Of a DNA stretch of 64,000 nucleotides, positions 29,040 to 38,471 are shown in pieces; the stretch's first letter is position 1, and every line of letters starts with the position of its first letter. The position numbers and the translations under genes are program-made. Under the pieces are notes generated by a model that was not told the DNA's origin, did no database searches, and saw only the letters and a list, made by a program, of their open reading frames with translations. Source of the DNA: Gracilaria gracilis (lineage: Eukaryota; Rhodophyta; Florideophyceae; Gracilariales; Gracilariaceae); NCBI GenBank assembly GCA_030374805.1, contig JARGSG010000123.1, forward strand, positions 1 through 64,000, in the 5' to 3' direction.

Positions 29040-30830
29040 TCAGTTTTTCTGAGTGTCGCCGCTATTTTGCGGAACCGCTGGGTTCGCAAATGCGGCTGCT
29101 GCTTCACCATGATGCGGTGAAGATTCCTGTTTTCCATGCTGAGTATCCGCCTTCGCACGAAGGTACGATTTGTCGGGAACACGTTCCCGCTCGGCGGGCG
29201 TCAACGACTCATAATGGAGAACAATTTTTGCCATCTCCCTGAATGGTAACATACAGTTCGGGGCAATATGACCAGGTTTGTAGCAAATATGGCATATGAG
29301 CTGGCGAAGAGAATCTGCATTGGGCGGCCTTCGCTCCTGTCTCGGGGGGTAGGGATCCCTACACCCGGGACGGGAGTTTCTGTATCCACCAGAGTGCGGC
29401 ACTGGCAATGCCGGAACATGATTACCGGCGCACAGAGCAGGATCCGAATCTTCGGTTGTCGGTCCCATCGTGGATGGCAGGTCCGACGTTGCCAAAGATT
29501 GGTCACTCTGCACTCGGTGCACGTTGTCGTAGTTAGCATGGGCTGAACCTCTCGATTGATGCTGTGATAAATCCCTCTCTTCCAGATGGAATAGACGGCG
29601 TGTGCGAGACTTAATGCCGGCACGTGCCCGTGCCGCATCACCCTCAGCTTGGGCAAATTGAACCAGCTCCAAGTAGGAGATCTTGCGCTTGTTCTCCCGA
29701 TAACGGGCTACCAAAGTCCTAATCCAGGGAACCAAGCCATCCACAAACATGGTACATCGCTCGGCCGCGGAGTAGACGTTCCCACAGCGGTGAAAGGCCT
29801 TATTCAACCGTGTAGAATAAACGGCCTCCGTCTCTTCCGGTCCTTGCTTCGTGTCGCGCAATGCGAGTATGGCCTCTTGAATTGCGTTCCCTGTAGCGTA
29901 GGATCGCAGGAGGTACTGTACAGCCTCTGGCCAACAGGTCACTCCTTCCTCGGAGGCACGAGACGATCCGCGTACAGAGTTGTACTGGTCCTCGGCCATA
30001 CCTTTTAAAAAGTAAGGCAGTGCGATGTAGGCTTGCGCCTCAGACATCCGAAGTACATCGGCTTCCCCAACATATCGGGCGAGGAAGTCCAACACTAGGA
30101 TTGGATCCTGCCCAGAGAACTTATTGGGCTTCAGTGTGAGCTCCAGCCTCTCAATGTGGTCTTTCACTCGTCCAGTCTTGCGAGGGGTCCTTTCTCCACT
30201 GGAGTCTTCCAGCCGATAATATCGGTACGACAGCAACTTTCGATACAATAAATTCGTCGGCTTCAGTTCCTTGAGTCCAAGGTGCTTTCGTCCTTTAGAA
30301 CGGCTCCGGGCAACGCCTTGCGTGGCCTCGGTGGCCCGGGAACGGGTAGCACGAGAGCGTGGGGGCTCGTCCTCACTTTCCGAAGAATCGGTTGACGAAT
30401 CCCTGACTTGGGCATTAGACTCAGAAGATGAACAAGAGGACGAATCAGGTTCCAATTTAACCTTTCTCTTCTTTCCCGCATGGCGGTCCTTGGAGCGGTG
30501 CGACTTCCGAGAACCTTCGGAAACCGGCACGCCGGGCGCCACAGCATCGTGGATGATGGTGTGCTCGACCGTTTCCAGACGGGCCGCTAAGCGGTTTAAA
30601 CGATCAGCTGCCTTTTCATGCAGGACAGCCGATTCATTTCGGTCTTCCATGATCTGGTTGACATCAGACCGTAAGACACGGACGTCTTGCGAAACATCCC
30701 GAACATCGGCTTCGTACAGCCGTTGCCGGAGTTTCGTAATGTCGTGAATCAGAGCCACGTGAGAGTTCTGCATCACGCGCACTTGTGCCTCTAATTCACG
30801 GAGGGTATACTCGTCGGACCTCGACGACAT
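29040..30830 (-). CDS. Element 1 Gag polyprotein
   Basis: 596 residues forming the structural protein of the virus-like particle. The N-terminal ~100 residues are a heptad-like coiled coil. A basic/Ser-rich region with SSSCSSSESNAQ follows. The gag core (LTLKPNKFSGQDPILVLDFL, then FLKGMAEDQYNS and EEAIL-type helices) spans about residues 225-400. Near the C-terminus is one zinc knuckle, CHICYKPGHIAPNC (C-x2-C-x4-H-x4-C). The frame is intact and ends QKN-stop, overlapping a possible -1 shift site. Confidence 0.92.
   Translation of the reverse strand: MSSRSDEYTLRELEAQVRVMQNSHVALIHDITKLRQRLYEADVRDVSQDVRVLRSDVNQIMEDRNESAVLHEKAADRLNRLAARLETVEHTIIHDAVAPGVPVSEGSRKSHRSKDRHAGKKRKVKLEPDSSSCSSSESNAQVRDSSTDSSESEDEPPRSRATRSRATEATQGVARSRSKGRKHLGLKELKPTNLLYRKLLSYRYYRLEDSSGERTPRKTGRVKDHIERLELTLKPNKFSGQDPILVLDFLARYVGEADVLRMSEAQAYIALPYFLKGMAEDQYNSVRGSSRASEEGVTCWPEAVQYLLRSYATGNAIQEAILALRDTKQGPEETEAVYSTRLNKAFHRCGNVYSAAERCTMFVDGLVPWIRTLVARYRENKRKISYLELVQFAQAEGDAARARAGIKSRTRRLFHLEERDLSQHQSRGSAHANYDNVHRVQSDQSLATSDLPSTMGPTTEDSDPALCAGNHVPALPVPHSGGYRNSRPGCRDPYPPRQERRPPNADSLRQLICHICYKPGHIAPNCMLPFREMAKIVLHYESLTPAERERVPDKSYLRAKADTQHGKQESSPHHGEAAAAFANPAVPQNSGDTQKN
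29043..29049 (-). promoter_or_regulatory. Possible gag-pro -1 frameshift site
   Basis: On the minus strand G-AAA-AAC directly precedes the gag stop TGA, and the protease frame is -1 and open through it. The A-site codon re-pairs well but the P-site has a mismatch, so it is weaker than a canonical A-AAA-AAC. Reinitiation at ATG 29037 is the alternative. Confidence 0.4.
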
Positions 30831-31185
30831 GGCTTCAGCCGCTTGCGCGGAATGAGCCGGTCCTTGAGCGGGTGGAGCCCCAACAATGGACCCCGGGAAG
30901 CCGGTGCTTGAGCGGTATCACCCGGGACGTTCAGTACATCCGTTGGTAATGGTGGGAGGCTGTGAGCCAGTCCAGATGATTCCGGTGGTTCGGCAATTGG
31001 GCCAGGTGCAGACCCAGCCTTCGAGCGACCGTTGTTACGGCGAGATGTCATTGTCAGCCGAAGCAATCGGGAGTTTTAAACGAACGATTACCGCTTCCCG
31101 CAATAATGCAAAGTGAATTCTCCCCACGCAGAGAGTGCAGCATCAGTTTCCACTACAACAAAAGTTGGCCAGAAAGCCGTTTCTA

Positions 31186-31198
31186 GGTCGGGAGACCA
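31186..31198 (-). promoter_or_regulatory. Candidate primer-binding site of element 1
   Basis: On the minus strand, two bases after the 5' LTR, TGGTCTCCCGACC has the TGG expected for pairing to a tRNA CCA end. I do not assign the tRNA. Confidence 0.6.
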
Positions 31199-31200
31199 CT

Positions 31201-32052
31201 TGTGGGGCAAAGCCGGGAACGGAAGGAAGAAACACAAACCGCGCCAGCGGCTACGCACCCAAGGTGTTCAGCGTTGCTCCGTATTGGGGCAGAGCAATGG
31301 CAAGACCCTCCGTTGAGGCCGACACGTGCCGGGCGTAACTCCGGGCAGCCTCTCCCTGACTTACAGACGGAGGTTGCGGGTGGCAATCAAGTTGCCAACA
31401 GGATGGATTCCACTAGGTGTGGCGTATCCCGTAGCAAAAGAGACGAGATAGAGGACAGCAAAATGAGCCGCACTGCGGAGCAAAAACTCGTGAGAGCTGG
31501 GAATAATCCCGAGACAAATAGGGGCAAACCTGTACAACAGGGCGAAGTGTAACGAAGCCGTAAGACGGGAAAACAGAAAGAGTGCATGAAAGAATGATCA
31601 ATAAGAGGCCGTAACGACGGATCGGTGCTTCTTGGTGACGGAGGTGGATAACTTGTCCGGATAAGCGGCGGTATTCTCCGGGAATGGGGCGAAAAACCGT
31701 GCGCAAGCGGAACTCAAGCTAGAGCCAAGGCCTCGTTGAGGTTTACGTTCCCGTACAATGGCGGCAAGTGCCGCCACTTATATACGGCTGACAAATATCA
31801 CTAAAATATCAAAGTACCCGGCACGCCGGCCAACACTACCCACGTGTACCTCCATGGCACACTTGCAACGGCGCATCCGGTAATTGGGCGCGGGCACACA
31901 CGTGTCGCGCCAATCCTACCCTTCATAGGCGGATCTCTAATCCGGGCCAAATAGGCAAATAGACTTCATAATAGTAGGAAGTTCAGTCGAAAATAACAAG
32001 GGATATATGAGCGGCATCCCCCTCAGTCCCTGCCAAGGGCAATTGCTCTACA
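31201..32052 (-). repeat. 5' LTR of element 1
   Basis: Same length and ends as the LTR at 20501-21352. Its minus-strand TATATAAG (31779-31786 complement) would start the gag-pol transcript. Confidence 0.95.
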
Positions 32053-32057
32053 ATAAT

Positions 32058-32942
32058 TACGTTATCATCATCAAGCAGTATAGATCTTGAGTATCGTTTG
32101 GTAAAAAAAGCAGAGTAGAGAAGGTCACCGACAGTAATCTGATCACATAGTATGTTGGTCGCTTCGCAGCGCAAGACTCGAGGAACCTTACAGTACTGGC
32201 CACGCCGACGGCGGAGTCGTACTCCAGCGGGACGACTATGAGCAAATAAACAGCGGCAACCAGCGCCGTGACAATAGTGTTGGTAGGATGGTGGCGATTA
32301 CCAGGTCCTAGCTGGAGAATGAACAGCGACAACCACCGCCGTGACAATAGTGTTGATAGGATGGTGGCGATTACCAAGTTCTAGCGGTGGTACGACGGCA
32401 GCGGCGGTGACAGATGCAGCGGCCCCACGGCGGAGCGCACTCGGCAACGCGCTGTGTTCGCGGCCCTCGCGTACGGCGGTGAAATGGCGGCAGAAAAAGC
32501 AGCTGCAGCGGTGATGGCGACAGATACGGCGGCTGTGCCTGTGCCACCACGTTGCGTGGCGAGAACAACTGCGATGAGGAGATTGGGTTGGTTGGACGGG
32601 GAAGCGACAAACTCATCCAGAGGACTACGACGGAGGTGGCGGATCCTAAGGCGGGAAACAGGAACGCGACGGGTTAGGTGAGCTGGGTTGGAGAGGTTTC
32701 GGACTTGTGGTGGGATTTTTCGAGGCGAAAGGATATGGTGAGGTGAATTCCACAGGTGCCAGAATAACCCAAAGGGTATCGATGGTGAGCAGGAAACGAC
32801 GGTGAGCGGGAGGCGATGGTGAGCAAGGAGCAACGGCTGTGGAGGTATATTCTGATAGCCGACCGCATGCGTTTGTGCGTCGCGCGCCGAGGCTGAGGGG
32901 TGCAACGGCTGCAGTGGCAGCGACGGTAAAGGATTTAGGAGC
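32058..32942. other. Flank of element 1 and GC-rich low-complexity DNA
   Basis: AT-rich for about 150 bp, then G/C-rich sequence full of GCGG/GGTGAG words, with no supported gene. It may be a longer part of the GC-rich repeat that copy 1 lacks. Confidence 0.45.
32249..32389. repeat. 73-bp tandem duplication
   Basis: Two units start at 32249 and 32322 (AACAGCG-CAACCA-CGCCG and GACAATAGTGTTG-TAGGATG), about 90% identical. The second is slightly shorter. Confidence 0.8.
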
Positions 32943-33422
32943 GGAAGTGGAAAAGGGACAGTGGCAGAGACTGCGTACAGCGGCGGTGCTGCAGTGGCTG
33001 CGAAGGTTGTGGAGTCTGCGTACTGCGGCGGAAATGATGGCTAATGGGACAGGTGCGGCGGCGATGATGGCTAATGGGACAGGTAAGGCGACTGCTCTGG
33101 CGGGAACGGTGGCGGGAACGGTGGCGGGAACGGTGGCGGCTGCAGTGACGGCAACGGTGAAAGAGCTGGGGGCCAGATGAAGGCGGGATGCGTGGACGCG
33201 ACGGTGGCGGAGCCGGGGGATGCTGGGGACGGGGGCACGGGAACGGCGGCGCGATTGATGTGGGTTTGAAAAAGCCCGCCATTCTACGCTGTAAACGTCG
33301 ACACGTTCCCACGCTAGCCACGATTGGTGACATTATGAAGCGTCATAATTGCGCTTTTGTCACGTTTGTGGCGCCCACGCGCCCAGTCAACCCCATATTC
33401 TGTCGGGTGTTTAAGGTCTAGT
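32943..33422. repeat. 0.5-kb GC-rich repeat, copy 2 (inverted, without piggyBac)
   Basis: Reverse complement of copy 1, including CTAGACC-TTAA-ACACCCGACAG across the point where copy 1 carries the piggyBac element (TTAA here at 33411-33414). It has one more 12-bp unit than copy 1. It therefore shows the pre-insertion sequence. Confidence 0.85.
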
Positions 33423-34487
33423 ATTCAAAACGGCCACCAAGTTACATCGTGTCAAACACCAATTGTACACTTTTCAATCTTATTTGTCAAATATTTTTCT
33501 TTTTAGTTTTCACTCCTAGGAAATAGAGATCATTGCGTCTTTACATTAAACAAAACAACGTAATTTGCTTTCCTCCTCCACGTTTTTAGTTTTGGCTCTG
33601 TACCTATGTCACAATTCTGTACCTATACTTTGTATCACATTACGCTTTATCGAAACATAAAAACAATATCGAGGGAACAACACGCAATTGCCGCATTCCA
33701 AAACAATCTAATATTATTTCACAGCTATAGTACAAAATATATCATGAAACAAAAAAATTTAGATTCACTGTACAATAACTGTAGAGTATCTAGCTAGTGA
33801 CGTGTTATGCCATAGTTAACACCGGACCAGCTTTAAAAGCTGAGTTTGATCCAGTGTATCAATTTGCGCACAAATAGACTACAATGATGCTCAAGCACAG
33901 AACCGACTGTCAGTACTACTGCATGTAAATTTGTGTACAGCGTGAACAAATCTATTTACGTTTTTCTTCTTGTAAACCAACTCAGTCTTTAAAAAACAAC
34001 AACAAAATCGAGTGCAACAAGTTTGCAACCCGGCTCACGACGCATACCTTGTACAGTTCTCACATACTTTTTGAAAAAAGTACAAAACAACACATCTCTT
34101 CGAAGTATAGAATGATGCTTGAAAGAAGGAGCGCCATTACTTGATTTTAGAACTGCAATCACACTCATATGCTCGCTACAAGTGGCGATCTACCCCTCCA
34201 GTTCAAGCCAAGCTTCGGTGCATATTCACCATCTTGCTCTGTAAATAGGACTGCAACGTTTTATTCCTCATTTTGTAGCAACGCTTCGAAGCGTTCTAAA
34301 GCTGGAGGGTTGCCTTCCACTCTACTCAAGTTAATTTCAGGTTTACCATTTAGGAGCACACCAGCGCCAATACAAAATAGAGCTTCTGCTGGCAACCTTT
34401 TTGAGAGTGCGTGCTTTCAGAAAGACGGACAACATCGCTTGCCCGATTTATTTGACAGCTGTGTTCTTTACTATCGGGCGACGCGGA
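33423..34487. other. AT-rich intergenic region
   Basis: No gene seen. It is presumably the upstream region of the first CCCH gene; I find no good TATA box. Confidence 0.5.
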
Positions 34488-35036
34488 ATGGAGACGGCCG
34501 AGGAATGTAGCGAAGAGGGTGCTATTGGCACTTTTGAATCGGAACTGCCTACGCAACTCAATGGCTCGTCTATGCCCCAAGCTGAAAGCTCCGTGCCGAG
34601 AAGATGGCCTCATTCTAAGCTCAACCTAATGTACAAGACCAAGATGTGCAGGCAGTATGAGAAAGACGGCCACTGTAGCTACGGGGTGAAGTGTCAGTAC
34701 GCGCACGGATCGCACGAGCTGCGGCCGATCCAGATACACCCGCAATTCAAAACTGAGCCTTGCCGAAATTTCGTGGAAAGCGGCAAGTGCTCGTACGGCG
34801 TGCAATGCCACTTCCTTCACGGCGACGATGATCCGTTCAAAAGGGACGTGGAGTACTTCAAGTGCATTTGCGAGATGATGAAGAACCATCGCTTTCTGTT
34901 TGATTTGGATTGCTGCAGTGAGGCTGAAAGTGAACGCGGGGATGGCACTAGCTGTGAGAAGGACGGATGTAACGGATGTGCTTCATGTTCGCCACTTCCA
35001 CAGTTCTGGTGGATATCGCCGTTTTCAGGCGGATGA
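34488..35036 (+). CDS. Tandem CCCH zinc-finger protein, ZFP36/TTP type (copy 1)
   Basis: 182 residues from ATG 34488. Proteins of this type bind AU-rich elements in mRNA 3' ends and recruit deadenylation factors. Two C-x8-C-x5-C-x3-H fingers, each with a TTP-like lead-in (YKTKMC at C54 and FKTEPC at C92), are separated by the family's 18-residue linker. The C-terminus ends in SPLPQFWWISPFSGG, almost the same as in the neighbour at 36081. Upstream ATGs in the frame are possible but the 5' part of the open frame has no family similarity. GC is moderate (about 50%). RNA targets unknown. Confidence 0.9.
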   Translation: METAEECSEEGAIGTFESELPTQLNGSSMPQAESSVPRRWPHSKLNLMYKTKMCRQYEKDGHCSYGVKCQYAHGSHELRPIQIHPQFKTEPCRNFVESGKCSYGVQCHFLHGDDDPFKRDVEYFKCICEMMKNHRFLFDLDCCSEAESERGDGTSCEKDGCNGCASCSPLPQFWWISPFSGG

Positions 35037-35876
35037 TGCAGTTTCTCGCACAAGTGGACTTTGGCGAGGCTGCAGGTTTTCAAAGACTTTTTTTTATTGG
35101 TTTGCCTCGACGGAAGAAGCAAAAGTGCAATCTCGAACACAAGAATGATGTTTTATATTTGTTTTTAAGGTTGCACGTTCTATTTGTGGCGTGTACCTTC
35201 CAGCGGCACAAATACACAGCAATATAATGATGGAAGGCGGTGATGTTCCAAGTTGGGAAGCACGAAAAGCAGATGGCTCGCTGATGGTGCGTATTGGAAT
35301 GGCGAGCGGGCACATTTAGGGTGCATGTTAGTGGCGGTGACGGCATTGGAAGGTTACAGTGCTGTACGCGCGGGTGGTACAGCTGTCTTTTTTTCTTGGG
35401 TGATGGTTGATGATGATGATGGTGTTGACAGGTGACCAAATTGAGGATGGCGCTACGGCGCTTTTACTGTGCCTGCCGGCGGCCGGTGAGTTGAGAAAGC
35501 ACAGGTGTGAGTGTGAATGAAAGCAAACGCAAACATACAAACCACACACCCATTACAGCGCTCGACCGCTGTAACGGCGGGTGAGCGCGCGTGGCCGCAC
35601 GTGCGCCTGCGCGTACGGCGCTTCACGTCACGTGCGCGCGCACTTGCCGCCGCCGCGCCGCCGCCGCCGCCGCCGCCGCCGGTTTTTGGCGCACGCGCGC
35701 TACGTCTGCTGCGCGTGCGCGCACGACGGCGTCAAACTCGCTACACGTAGTGCGCGCGCTGTCGGCCGACCGACGCGTCGCGCCTCGCGCCGTTCCCAAA
35801 TCTGCTGCACGTACACACACACACGCTCACACACACGCACGCCCGACGCGCCGCTTCGCCTTCCAGCGCTGCCCGC
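35037..35876. other. Spacer between the two CCCH genes
   Basis: Composition shifts here from mixed to extremely GC-rich at about 35.5 kb. Open frames are compositional. No separate gene seen. Confidence 0.5.
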
Positions 35877-35886
35877 TTATAAAAGC
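35877..35886 (+). promoter_or_regulatory. TATA box of CCCH gene copy 2
   Basis: TTATAAAAGC in an otherwise GC-rich region, about 200 bp before ATG 36081. Confidence 0.65.
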
Positions 35887-36080
35887 GCCGCCGCTGCCGC
35901 GCACGTCTGCAACGGCGCACACCCCCGCCTTTCCCCCCCGCTGGCAACGTCCTCTCTCTCCTCGTTGTCTCTGCCGCCGCCGCCGCCACCGTCGCCACCC
36001 CCGCTGCTGCCGCTGCTGCTGCTGCTGTGCTGCTGCTTTGGATCCGCTTTGCGCGCTTGCGGTATTCGCCGCCGTTCGTC

Positions 36081-36616
36081 ATGCAAGCCGCCACCGCCAC
36101 CGCCACGGCGTCGCGCGCGTACGCGCCATCCAGCCACGCCGCCGGCTCGCATTGGCCGCCCACTTCGCCGCTGTCCACGCCGCCCAAACCGTGTTCACCG
36201 CCGCCGCCGCCGCCGCCTCTGCCGCCGCCAGCGGCAGCGCGCTCGCTGGCGCGCAACCCGCTGTACAAGACGGAGCTGTGCCGGCAGTTTGCGCAGCAGC
36301 AGCCGTGCAAGTACGGCGCCAAGTGCCAGTTCGCGCACGGGCGCCACGAGCTGCGCGCCGTGCAGCTGCACCCGCACTTCAAAACCAAGCCGTGCCGCAA
36401 CTTCCAGAGCGGCGGCGCGTGCCCGTACGGCGTGCATTGCAACTTTGTGCACGGCGACGACGACCCGCTGCGAAGCGCGCCGCTGCGGCGCCGCGACGGC
36501 GCCGCTGTGCGCCGCTTGCTGCTTGCGCGCCACCACGCGCTCGCGCTCGCGCCGTGGCGCGCCCGCTTTCACGCGCCGCGCGCCGAGTCTAGCTGCTCCA
36601 GTGAGCGCTCGTTTGA

Positions 36617-36657
<41 letters not shown>

Positions 36658-36710
36658 GTGGCTCGCCGTTGCCGCAGTTTTGTTGGATTTCGCCGTTTTC
36701 AACGCGCTGA
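36081..36710 (+). CDS. Tandem CCCH zinc-finger protein, ZFP36/TTP type (copy 2)
   Basis: 209 residues from ATG 36081 (an in-frame ATG 54 bp upstream is possible). Fingers begin YKTELC (C67) and FKTKPC (C105) with the same 38-residue register as copy 1. The N-terminus is Ala/Pro-rich with a run of about ten prolines. After the fingers come an Arg/Ala-rich segment, a run of about 13 serines coded by (TCG)n, and the tail [15 protein letters not shown]. Tandem paralogue of copy 1, yet about 75% GC with strongly C/G-ending codons. The conserved tail, with little similarity between it and the fingers, points to a functional peptide, perhaps a docking motif. Confidence 0.9.
36618..36656. repeat. (TCG)n coding microsatellite
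   Basis: Thirteen TCG units encoding the serine run of CCCH copy 2. Confidence 0.9.
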
Positions 36711-38471
36711 CGCCACACATCACCAACAGTTTTGAAGCAACGCTGCGATCTATTTTTTTTTTGGCGTGCGCGCCCACATGTGATAAACAATTGCTAACTT
36801 GAGAGTACAGAACAAGCGATGAGTGTTGTGTTTTGTAATGAGCACACTTGTAGTTTCAGTGTTGCACATTGGTGAACGTGATGATTGCTTTTTTCATGTT
36901 GCTGTAGCTGTCCATTTGAAAGCTATTGTTGTATGCGCCATTCGGCTGCCAGTACAAGCTCACCACCTGTGTGGCACGCGTGGAACGCATCGCGCCAACA
37001 TACACACTTTTTTTTTTTCGTTTCTTTTTTATTGGCGGCGGCACAGCTTGAATCATAGCAATCATTACGTCAATTTGCGTGTGTGCTGTGCATGCTCCTT
37101 GTGGCACACAGCAACATGACTGCTTTGTGTTCGCTTGGCAGCCAGCCAACCGGCCGGCTGTTATGATACGGCTCCAAAACGTTGATGGCGATTGTGTACA
37201 GCTACGTCGTTCACAACTGTCGTCACTACAGTATGTGCTACCATAACACAGCCATGCATGTTGGAGCAACAAAGAAGAAGAGACGTGACGAAAGCAAAGG
37301 CATGAAGCTATCGCCAAATGCAGTGCCGAATTGGAGGCAGTTTTGGCGCCAACAACCATCGCCATCGCATCGCAGATCGTGCGCTGTCACGTTGTTCTCC
37401 AACATTAAAAATGGGCTGACAGCACGCACAGCTGAACGCAGTGGCAGCGTGCACACGTGTGAATAGGCGAACGCAGCAACTGCGTGCAATTGGAATTTGT
37501 TTGTGTGCTGGTTAGTTGGTACAGTTGCGTACTGTAAGTACACGTGTACACGCGCGCGCATGGCATAGGTGGCCCTAGTTGCAGCGGTTCAGGGAGCCGA
37601 TTGGTAAACCAGCGGTGGAACGCTGCGGGTTGACGAGCACGTCAAGACGGCGCCGTCAAAACAGGCGCTGGAGCGCAAGCTGCGCAAGGCACATGTGCCA
37701 CGTGTCACACGTGATATGATATCTACTGTTATCAAGCGGCGCAAGGCGCGCCCCAATGGCACGTGTCCATATCCAAACTTGAGAGATACAAGCGCCCACT
37801 TGTCGCATGCTGCGCGCGCGTGGCGCCCGCCGTACGCTTGGCTGATTGGCTTACACGCGCGCGCGCGTTCCGCCGCCGCCGCCGCCGGCCGCGGCCGCGC
37901 TGCGCACCAAGCCACGTGGCGCGCGTCGTGCCCTGCTCCTCCGAGACATGATCTACACATCGGTCTGCCCGTCGTATGCAACTCAGCGGCCCTTTTGGTG
38001 CCGTGCAAGTGGCGCGCGCTCCCCGGCCCACCGCCGTCGCCGCCGCCGCCGCCGCCGCTCGCATCTACGCGAGCGCGCCGCGCGGCTTAGCGCTGGCTGC
38101 GGCAGCAAAGTTGCGCCGCGTACCGCCGCCGCCGCCGCGCGGCGCGAGCGTGGAGGCTGCGCCCGCCTCACGCGCCGCGCCCGCCACCGTCGGCTTGCGC
38201 TGCCAGCCACGGCGCCGCGTGGAACGGCGCCGCCGCCGGCGCGCCGTCCGCCGTGGCGCGACGTACGCGCCGCCCGCGTGCGCGCTGCGCCGCGCCGCGC
38301 AAAAGTACTTAAGGCCGTGCCGTGCTTTGCCCGTCTTGCGTCGTCGTGTGCCGCCGCCACCACCACCGCCGCCGCCGACGCCGCCGACGCCGCCGACAAC
38401 GCCTCTTCACGATCTACGCAACTCACGCACTACGTCAACTCACTCAACTCAACTCAGATCCGACTGACCAC
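36711..38471. other. Intergenic region before the LPMO gene
   Basis: Mixed composition to about 37.5 kb, then very GC-rich. Many long open frames occur on both strands from 37.6 kb, as expected from composition, and none has a recognisable domain. TCACTCAACTCAACTCA directly before the LPMO ATG may be its leader. No gene supported. Confidence 0.5.

Larger units (their letters stand above)
20501..32052 (-). mobile_element. Ty3/gypsy LTR retrotransposon, element 1, with antisense gene
   Basis: 852-bp LTRs at both ends start TG and end CA, and are flanked by the same 5 bp, ATAAT (20496-20500 and 32053-32057). Minus-strand order: 5' LTR, primer-binding site, gag, protease, RT/RNase H/integrase/chromodomain, then an antisense gene on the plus strand, polypurine tract and 3' LTR. 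The LTRs differ at roughly 36 positions by my count (about 4%) with no length change, so the insertion is not recent. A one-base frameshift in pol suggests it is no longer autonomous. Confidence 0.95.

Noticed and set aside
35581-36735. 384- and 333-codon frames overlapping CCCH gene 2
   Set aside because: Low-complexity Arg/Ala/Ser shadows of the GC-rich CCCH gene and its upstream region.
37589-38471. Several long frames (up to 236 codons) on both strands upstream of the LPMO gene
   Set aside because: All are Arg/Ala/Pro-rich and overlap each other, as expected from extreme GC content; none has a domain.
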